DNA of 64,000 bases, taken from NCBI GenBank assembly GCA_034770075.1, contig CM068388.1, forward strand, positions 65,706,889 to 65,770,888, in the 5' to 3' direction. This stretch comes from Aralia elata (taxonomy: Eukaryota > Streptophyta > Magnoliopsida > Apiales > Araliaceae). This document shows, one piece after another, positions 55,762 through 64,000 of this stretch. The position numbers and the translations under genes were made by a program. Numbering within the stretch: the stretch's first letter is position 1; each line of letters starts with the position of its first letter. The notes under the pieces were generated by a model that saw only the letters and a list, made by a program, of their open reading frames with translations, made no database searches and was not told the DNA's origin.

Positions 55762-58700
55762 TGTGACGCCCCTAAATTCGGGTACTCGTACCTCGAATTT
55801 AGTGCTCACGATCCAATACAAACATCCACCTCTAAACAACATATAATAACTAATGCGAAAAATAATAAACATATGTTGTTCATTACAAAATGTTAACTAT
55901 GTCTCAAGGTCCCAAGGTCTTAAACAGAATACAATACAAGACCCAAAAATAGCTTCTAGAGTTCAAGTTACAATACTGATAGTTAAACAAAACAACAAGA
56001 GAGATAAATCAGCTAACGGAAGTCTAAGACTTCATCTTTCCTTTACCCTTGTCTTTGGTTGAGCTTTTGGGCTTAACTGCAATAAGTTCATGATATAGCA
56101 AGGATGAGCAACTAGTTTGCTTAGCAAGTTTGAAAATGAACAGGGGTAATATATCATGAAAGAACAAGGATTAACTGTAATGATTCACCAATATGAACAG
56201 TAAACAAGATAATCAATGATGAATAAAAGATGAGTAGTCAAATAGACTATGAACATATTTTAAGGAATCAACCGCTTGATTGACCCTTTTAGGTTACTGT
56301 TTCAGAAGTTTGTACTTAAGGGGATCAACCTCTTGTACACCATGTATATGCATAACATTTATTTCTGCTTTGTATCTATTATTAGATATTTAGGAAACTC
56401 CCCTATATGTAGGGTTATTCATCTTAGTCTAAGAATCCGCACCATCAATTGGTTTGGATTGCTTTTAAAATCTTTATCATGCATATGTCTAGCCGAACAA
56501 TGGCTTAGACTCATATTTGAACAGTTCATGAATAATAAAACTTTAAATAATGATGTAGTTCTAATAACTATATCGAATTTGAATGCACTATGTGCGAATA
56601 TCAATAATATTAATATGGAATAATTTTAAAGTAATTAAACCACTTAGCACATGCTTGAGAAATAATACTCGAGCACAAATCAGGTAAATTGCAATGAAGT
56701 AAAAAGTTTGAGGTAAGGGACTTGCCTGATTGTCGACTTACAACTATCTAGCTTTATACAACTCTCTTCAATTGACCTAACATTAATAATGTTGGTCTAT
56801 CAATTAACACTGCGTATAATTGTAGATTGATACGCTTACTTATGCTATTTATTTAGCAAATAAGTCAATCACATAGCACAAATAATTTAATAAACTATCA
56901 TTAATCATATAAGACATTAATTGATCGTAGGTTAATGATTTAATTAATTAACAATATTTTCCTTAAGTGATAAACAATTATTAAACCCTTAAACAATTAA
57001 TTATAATTGTTTAATTAATGTGTTATTTAAACTCTCTTTATTTTATTAACTCTATCTTCATTTAATTACTATTTAATATTAATTAAATAGTAAGTAATTA
57101 ATTCTCTTTAGTTATTATTTAATAATAAATAATAACTAACTATGTTTATTTATTATTTAAAGTTAATCCAATAATAAATAATTAAATTATTAACCTCATT
57201 TGTTTTTAGTTATTACCTAATAGTAATAATAATTAATTAATTAATTATCCTTATTTATTATGTAATATTAATTAAATAATTAATAATTAATTAATTAATT
57301 TTTGCACCTTAATTATTATCAAAAATACTTAATTTCTTAATTAACCTTACTTATTATTTAATAATAAGTAATTAGTGTGTTTATCATTTTTCAGAAATTA
57401 AATTAGTTGTTTACTATTTCTCCTTTTAATTAGTAAAATTTAATCATTTAATAATTATAGAAATTACTAAATGACGTGCTAAAAATACAAACTAAATTTT
57501 AGAAAATACTACACAAAATTCCAAACAACTTTCCAGTTCGGCGCAGCGCCGGAACCGGCCGAATTCTGGGTGATCCGGCGGCCGGAAAGTTCCAGTCGGT
57601 TCACTGGCAAAAAACGACAGGGACATTTTAAGGTTTTTCAGATTTTTTTAGATTTGGGGTCCTTTACGGAAACTTGAATAAAATAAAATCTACAACTCCG
57701 ATTGAGGTCTAGTTGGTCTCGATGGATTCGTATCTTTCTGAACTACAAGATTCCATCGTCGTATCAATTATGTGGACAAGTTTTGGTCACTGAAAATAGC
57801 CTAGAAATGGATTGTTTGTGCGTAACTTTTAACAGTGGGGTGTTTTGAAAAACAAAATCATATCTTTCTCATTTTAACTTTTTTTTAAGTGATTCCAATG
57901 ACGTTTTGTTCTTAACTTACCCATAATATACCAGAAAAATAAAAATCCTAAAAATAATTTGTAGATTTCAAAATGTGCAATTTATTCAAACAAACTACGT
58001 TTTGTTCGTCGGTAAAAAAAGTTTTAAGCATACTCTCAACATTTTTGACATAAACACATACTAATACACAAATTAAATTCATGTTAACCTATATAAACAT
58101 ATCTAGCATGATTCTAGCCATTTAGAACTTGAACTTAGCATATCTACCATAAAAATTAAAAGAAAGCCAAGATTAGGGTTTTTAAGGTTTTTTTTCTTTA
58201 CCTCCTAGACTTGATGGCTCTTTTCCTTCTTCTTCCAAAGTATGCAATGAAGGTGGATGGCATCCAAAGCTCCTCTCCTTAATGGCTTTAATACTCTCTA
58301 ACCACCTACACTTGAAGGTTTAATGAATTTCTATGGTTTTCTTTCACCTCCTCTCTCTAACTCTCTCTTTCTTTTCTTGAGAGTCTCTCCCTCTAAAGCT
58401 ACTAACAAATGTGAAAAATGAAGTATTCTAAGTGGTCAAGGATGGTGTAGGGTGATTTAAATTTTCTCTACCAAAAACATACTTACAAATTCTATATCTA
58501 TACATTTTATCCCCGACTTTATCTATCTAGCTAACTTGGAGATTTTTCACCAATGAAAGAGCTTAGATGAAGATTACATGGGAATCTTATCTATAACTTT
58601 ATCTTTCAAGCCAACTTGGGGATTACATGGGACCCACTTGGTCCCCAACCCATTATCCCCTAATTTTGATTTATTTTTATTATCTAATTTGGAGGATAAT

Positions 58701-59283
58701 TGACAAATACTTGACTTTTTACTAAATGTACCAAGTGGACTAATATTTGGGCTACCAAATAATTTTCCTCGGGCTACAATAATTAAAACATTGGGCTACT
58801 AGCATACTTGATAATTAATTCAAGTAGTGGGCTAGTTTAATTAATTAAATGATCTCACATTAATTATCTACAAGTCCAATACATAATTAATTGCTTGGGC
58901 TTGTTTAAATAATTTACTAGGCTAGTCCATTAAAATTTAATTACATACTTGGACTATTAAATATAAATATTCATACTACACATTGTTTTTATTAACTAAT
59001 AGTCATATTAACTAATTAACAAACTTAATTCACTTACTATATTCAATTTAATTGAATATTAATTAATAAACAACCTTATCAATTTCCTTGATATTAAACC
59101 CTAAGGTTAGTCCGCTAATTTAAATACTATTAGTGTGATTGCCTTAAATTCTAAAATAACAAATAATCACATAGATTATTAATCACACATAAAGGTTTAA
59201 ATTAAACCGCGCAAAGTTAATTCATTAGGAATTAAATTATTTATTTAATTAATAATGAAGTTGAAAAATTCCCGATCATTATA
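55762..59283 (-). repeat. 5' LTR of the gypsy element
   Basis: 3.5 kb. Plus-strand ends TGTGACGCCCC and CCCGATCATTATA (the other LTR has TTACA, so one base changed). GC-rich patch 57537-57605, shortened AT-rich minisatellite 57108-57303. It is inserted in the first LTR of the tandem array at 59284, whose other copies read GGACTTAATTG at this place. Confidence 0.9.
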
Positions 59284-59989
59284 GACTTAATTGATTATAT
59301 ATTCCACATCTAATAAAGTCGACAGACCAAATTAGTGCGAGATAAAAAAAAGTAGAGTTTATCAAACATGAATATTATGAAGAGGATATCAAATATATGA
59401 TTCTGCAACCCTAATATTTTATTATTGAATATTTTATTCGCATATTTTTAGTTGATAAAAATTCCCTTGAAATTTTTAATCTAGATTAGGAATTAATTAG
59501 AATTAATGAGTGAGAAAAATACGTTCCATCCGTCAAGTCCTTAGGGTTCGACCTCGCACTTGTAAGCTATACTAAGTATTCGATTCGTGCACTTGCGAGT
59601 ATATAAAACATTGATAACAAGTTTTTGAAATATTCTTATTAATCTTGCTAGTTTGAGAATTTTGATGTTGCATGTGTGTCATATTGCCTTGGCATGTGGG
59701 TGTTTTAATGTCTTTGTTGAGTTATGTGTATTGGTGAAGAAATGGGAATCATATTTTTAGAGAAGAACCATTGCATTCCAATTTTGTTGGTATATTCAAT
59801 GTAAACCATCAGGAGACAAAACTCCTCCTACTAAGGACACCTAGAGGTTTAAAGGCTTGTAGTATACGCTAAATACTATCGTGTTCCCTACGAAAGTGGC
59901 TTAGGTTTATTAATTTTATTTATTTGCTTCATTTTCTCACTTTCTGTTTTGCTCGAGGACTAGCAAAGTATAAGTTTGCGGGAATTTTT

Positions 59990-61347
59990 TGATGTGTCAA
60001 GAAATTGATATATCCTAGACTACTAATTTATATTTTGGAGAGCATATATTTTTACAATTGTTGTGTTTTTAGTGCTTCTCAGGTGTGGAATTTAATGGAG
60101 AAATTTGGAGTATAATTTTTGGGCATATACCCAAGGGTGACAATATTTGATAAGTTGCACCTGTCTAAATTCATTTGGCTTACCAAGTTTCTCATCATCA
60201 ATTGGGCCCACGGTCACCATAAGAGTTTGCAAAGTCAAGGAAACAAAATCCTTTCAAAAATAGATAAAATGGAGGAGGATTTTTTTTTTAAAAAGGGGGC
60301 TGATATATATTAGATAAAGGAGGAGCGCGAGAACCAGGGAGAGGATAAAGAGCAAAAGCAGCCAATTGCAAATTAAAAGGGGGGATCGGTTTATTTTTTG
60401 TTAGGGAAGAGCAGCAGCGACAACTTGAAGGAAAAAGGGAGCAGCGGCTTTGATTTTTTTTTTTTCCCTTTTAATGGTACAAAATAATTTATTGTTATTT
60501 TCTTTTCTTTTAGCAATTCATGAATTCTTTGATTTCGAATAATAAGGAGAGTATTCTTTCTGACTTTGAGTTGTTTTGATATTGCGATTCAAAACTTATT
60601 GATTTATTTATTTATTTTTCTTCTTCAATTAATTGGTACATTCAAGTGAGTAATCTGTTAGGTTAGATATGTATTATTTTCTTATGTTTTGTGTTCAAAT
60701 TTCAAGCATGCTAGGCTAGGTTATTTTCTAGGATTGAGGACAAATATAATTGATTGATTCCATTGCACATATTCATGCCAATTGACTATACCAATTTAGT
60801 GTTTTTTCGTAAAAAATAATTCTTTCTATTGGATGTCTAGTTTTACTGATAAAAAAATAAAGTTGGATTCTCATTATTGTTTGTTGGGTTCAATTTATAA
60901 TTTGTTAAAAACGGATATAAATTGTGTTTTGATGGAAATAATGAGTGTTTTGATATTATACATATGTTTGGCTAATGGAAGAATTAACAATTTGATTTTA
61001 CAAATTAATTGGACTTAATTGATTATATATTATGCGTCTAATAAAGTCGACAGACCAAATTAGTGCGAGATAAAAAGAAGTAGAGTTTATCAAGCATGAA
61101 TATTATGAAGATGATATCAAATATATGATTCCGCAACCCTAATATTTTATTATTGAATATTTTATTCGCATATTTTTAGTTGATAAAAATTCCCTTGAAA
61201 TTTTTAAACTAGATTAGGAATTAATTAGAATTAGTGAGGGAGAAAAACACGTTCCATCCGTGAAGTCCTTAGGGTTCGACCTCGCACTTATAAGCTATAC
61301 TAAGTATTCGATTCGTGCACTTGCGAGTATATAAAACATTGATAACA
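59990..61347 (+). repeat. Array LTR, first full copy
   Basis: Starts TGATGTGTCAAGAAATTG and ends CATTGATAACA. A TATA-like GATATATATTAG is at about 60301-60312, followed by a purine-rich leader (GGAGGAGCGCGAGAACC). The conserved 61-aa frame at 60833-61018 (repeated at 62554-62739) is LTR DNA and is not called as a gene. Confidence 0.85.
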
Positions 61348-61716
61348 AGTTTTTGAAATATTCTTATTAATCTTGCTAGTTTGAGAATTTTGATGTTGCA
61401 TGTGTGTCATATTGCCTTGGCATGTGGGTGTTTTGATGTCTTTGTTGAGTTATGTGTATTGGTGAAGAAATGAAAATCATATTTTTAGAGAAGAACCATT
61501 GCATTCGAATTTTGTTGGTATATTCAATATAAACCATCAGGAGACAAAACTCCTCCTACTAAGGACACCTAGAGGTTTAAAGGCTTGTAGTATACGCTAA
61601 ATACTATCGTGTTCCCTACGAAAGTGGCTTAGGTTTATTAATTTTATTTATTTGCTTCATTTTCTCACTTTCTGTTTTGCTCGAGGACTAACAAAGTATA
61701 AGTTGGCGGGAATTTT

Positions 61717-63067
61717 TGATGTGTCAAGAAATTGATATATCCTAGACTACTAATTTATATTTTAGAGAGCATATATTTTTACAATTGTTGTGTTTTTCGT
61801 GCTTCTCAGGTGTGGAATTTAATGGAGAAATTTGGAGTATAATTTTTGGGCATATACCCAAGGGTGACAATATTTGATATGTTGCACCTGTCTAAATTCA
61901 TTTGGCTTACCAAGTTTCTCATCATCAATTGGGCCCACGGTCACCATAAGAGTTTGCAAAGTCAAGGAAACAAAATCCTTTCAAAAATAGATAAAAAGGA
62001 GGAGGGTTTTTTTTAAAAAAAATGGGCTGATATATATTAGATAGAGGAGGAGCGCGAGAACCAGGGAGAGGATAAAGAGCAAAAGCAGCCAATTGCAAAT
62101 TAAAAGGGGGGATCGGTTTATTTTTTGTTAGGGAAGAGCAGCAGCGACAACTTGAAGGAAAAAGGGAGCAGCGGCTTTGGTTTTTTTTTTTCCCTTTTAA
62201 TGGTACAAAATAATTTATTGTTATTTTCTTTTAGCAATTCATGAATTCTTTGATTTCGAATAATAAGGAGAGTATTCTTTCTGATTTTGAGTTGTTTTGA
62301 TATTGCGATTCAAAACTTATTGATTTATTTATTTATTTTTCTTCTTCAATTAATTGGTACATTCAAGTGAGTAATCTGTTAGGTTAGATATGTATTATTT
62401 TCTTATGTTTTGTGTTCAAATTTCAAGCATGCTAGGCTAGGTTAGTTTTTAGGATTGAGGACAAATATAATTGATTGATTCCATTGCACATATTCATGCC
62501 AATTGACTATACCAATTTAGTGTTTTCCCGTAAAAAATAATTCTTTCTATTGGATGTCTAGTTTTACTGATAAAAAAATAAAGTTGGATTCTCATTATTG
62601 TTTGTTGGATTCAATTTATAATTTGTTAAAAGCGGATATAAATTGTGTTTTGATGGAAATAATGAGTGTTTTGATATTATACATATGTTTGGCTAATGGA
62701 AGAATTAACAATTTAATTTTACAAATTAATTGGACTTAATTGATTATATATTCTGCATCTAATAAAGTCGACAGACCAAATTAGTGCGAGATAAAAAATG
62801 TAGAGTTTATCAGGCATGGATATTACGAAGATGATATCAAATATATGATTCCGCAACCCTAGAATTTTATTATTGAATATTTTATTCGCATATTTTTAGT
62901 TGATAAAAATTCCTTCGAAAATTTTAAACTAGATTAGGAATTAATTAGAATTAGTGAGTGAGAAAAACACGTTCCATCCGTCAAGTCCTTAGGGTTCGAC
63001 CTCGCACTTGTAAGCTATAATAAGTATTCGATTCATGCACTTGCGAGTATATAAAACATTGATAACA
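61717..63067 (+). repeat. Array LTR, second full copy
   Basis: Colinear with 59990-61347, 1351 bp, with scattered substitutions and small indels (for example one TTTTCTTTTC unit fewer at about 62225). Confidence 0.86.
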
Positions 63068-63443
63068 AGTTTTTTTAATATTCTTATTAATCTTGCTAGT
63101 TTGAGAATTTTGATGTTGCATGTGTGTCATATTGCCTTGGCATGTGGGTGTTTTGATGTCTTTGTTGAGTTATGTGTATTGGTGAAGAAATGGGAATAAT
63201 ATTTTTAGAGAAGAACCATTGCATTCAAATTTTGTTGGTATATTCAATGTAAACCATCAGGAGACAAAACTCCTCCTACTAAGGACACCGGACACCTAGA
63301 GGTTTAAAGGCTTGTAGTATACGCTAAATACTATCGTGTTCCCTACGAAAGTGGCTTAGGTTTGTTAATTTTATTTATTTACTTCATTTTCTCAGTTTTT
63401 GTTTTGCTCGAGGACTAGCAAAGTATAAGTTGGGGGAAATTTT

Positions 63444-64000
63444 TAATGTGTCAAGAAATTGATATATCCTAGTCTGTTAATTTATATTTTGAAGAGCATA
63501 TATTTTTACAATTGTTATGTTTTTAGTGCTTCTCATGTGTGGAATTTAATGGATAAATTTGGAGTATAATTTTTGGGCATATACCCAAGGGTGACAATAT
63601 TTGGTAAGTTTCACCTGTCTAAATTCATTTGGCTTACCAAGTTTCTCATCATCAGTTGGGCCCACGGTCACCACTAAGAGTCTGCAAAGTCAAGGAAACA
63701 AAATCCTTTCAAAAATTGATAAAAGGGAGGAGGGTCTTTTAAAATAAAATAAAAAAAGGGAGCTGATATATATTAGTTAAAGGAGGAGCGCGAGAACCAA
63801 GGAGAGGATAAAGAGGAAAAGCAGCCAATTGCAAATTAAAAAGGGGGATCAGTTTATTTCTTTTAGGGAAGAGGAGCAGCGGCTTTGATTTTTTTTTTTC
63901 CCCTTTTAATGGTACAAAATAATTTATTGTTATTTTCTTTTCTTCTAGCAATTCATGAGTTTTGTGATTTCGAATAATAAGGAGAGTATTCTTTCTGATT
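63444..64000 (+). repeat. Array LTR, third copy, cut by the window end
   Basis: First 557 bp present. The expected TG start is TAATGTG here (a point change), and a block of about 20-25 bp is missing around 63875 compared with the other copies. Confidence 0.85.

Larger units (their letters stand above)
41968..59283 (-). mobile_element. Ty3/gypsy chromovirus-like (Tekay/Del-type) element, minus strand
   Basis: Read on the minus strand: 5' LTR 59283-55762, primer-binding site, coiled-coil ORF (to 54685), [4.2-kb solo LTR insertion 54432-50198], gag from 50047, protease, RT, RNase H, integrase with a chromodomain-like end to 45563, purine tract, 3' LTR 45518-41968. The order (integrase last) is Ty3/gypsy. 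All coding parts have stops or frameshifts. The 3' LTR lacks about 460 bp at its outer end, where the copia array abuts. Clade assignment rests on LTR length, the initiator Met-tRNA primer site and the C-terminal text, without a phylogeny. Confidence 0.85.
59284..64000 (+). repeat. Tandem array of LTR plus internal-remnant units (about 1.72 kb each)
   Basis: Units repeat with periods 1728 and 1721 (AATAAAGTCGACAGACC at about 59312, 61040, 62761). Each is an LTR (partial 59284-59619, full 59990-61347, full 61717-63067, partial 63444 to the window end) followed by an internal remnant (59620-59989, 61348-61716, 63068-63443). The remnant ends GCTCGAGGACTAGCAAAGT and a purine tract, as before the 3' LTR of Athila/Tat-type elements, but the primer-binding site and all genes are gone. 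Copies are very similar. The array continues past 64000. Confidence 0.88.

Noticed and set aside
60833..61018. 61-aa frame conserved in the tandem array (also 62554-62739)
   Set aside because: It lies inside a repeated LTR, and the two base changes seen are both amino-acid changing. No sign of selection.

Overview
This window is plant nuclear DNA, most likely from a eudicot. It is strongly AT-rich, holds one spliced gene with plant-type introns, and is otherwise filled with plant-type transposable elements (Ty1/copia, Ty3/gypsy Tat and chromovirus-like, CACTA, Mutator-like). No rRNA or tRNA gene, CRISPR array or bacterial-type operon was seen. The species cannot be named from the sequence.

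Region 1 (1-3770). One apparently intact gene on the + strand: a three-exon 2-oxoglutarate/Fe(II)-dependent dioxygenase of the ACC-oxidase-homolog type (376 aa, exons 448-1004, 1903-2224, 2752-3003). It has a TATA box at 367 and a GC-AG second intron. It is the only convincing host gene here.

Region 2 (3771-12942). The 3' half of a Tat-lineage Ty3/gypsy element on the - strand: a 415-bp LTR, then an antisense ORF on the + strand (Transposase_28-like plus coiled coil), then the C-terminus of pol on the - strand. The antisense ORF is split by a 5.15-kb solo LTR (4937-10089), which itself carries a 1.24-kb Pack-MULE (6656-7896) with fragments resembling an enoyl-CoA isomerase and a RING-type E3 ligase.

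Region 3 (12943-41967). A tandem Ty1/copia array on the + strand: LTR1 - internal A - LTR2 - internal B - LTR3. LTR1 is split by a Mutator-like element (14049-25441, 9-bp duplication TTAATTTAA), which is split in turn by a 9.7-kb CACTA element (14816-24506, 3-bp duplication TAG). The CACTA carries antisense, intron-containing pieces of host genes, mainly the diflavin reductase ATR3/TAH18. Internal A carries a 1.27-kb solo LTR (30244-31510). Both internals are decayed and have lost part of integrase.

Region 4 (41968-59283). A decayed Ty3/gypsy chromovirus-like element on the - strand with about 3.5-kb LTRs, an extra coiled-coil ORF, gag and pol. A 4.2-kb solo LTR (50198-54432, duplication ATTTT) sits in its 5' part.

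Region 5 (59284-64000, running off the end). A head-to-tail array of about 1.72-kb units, each a 1.35-kb LTR plus a 370-bp remnant of internal sequence, resembling an Athila/Tat-type element turning into a satellite.

The elements do not form a pathway; the layout records successive insertion, LTR-LTR recombination and deletion next to one host gene. The most unusual signal is in the two copia leaders: four small hairpins, identically spaced in both copies, whose four loop bases all differ in the same way between copies (TCAC in A, CACA in B).
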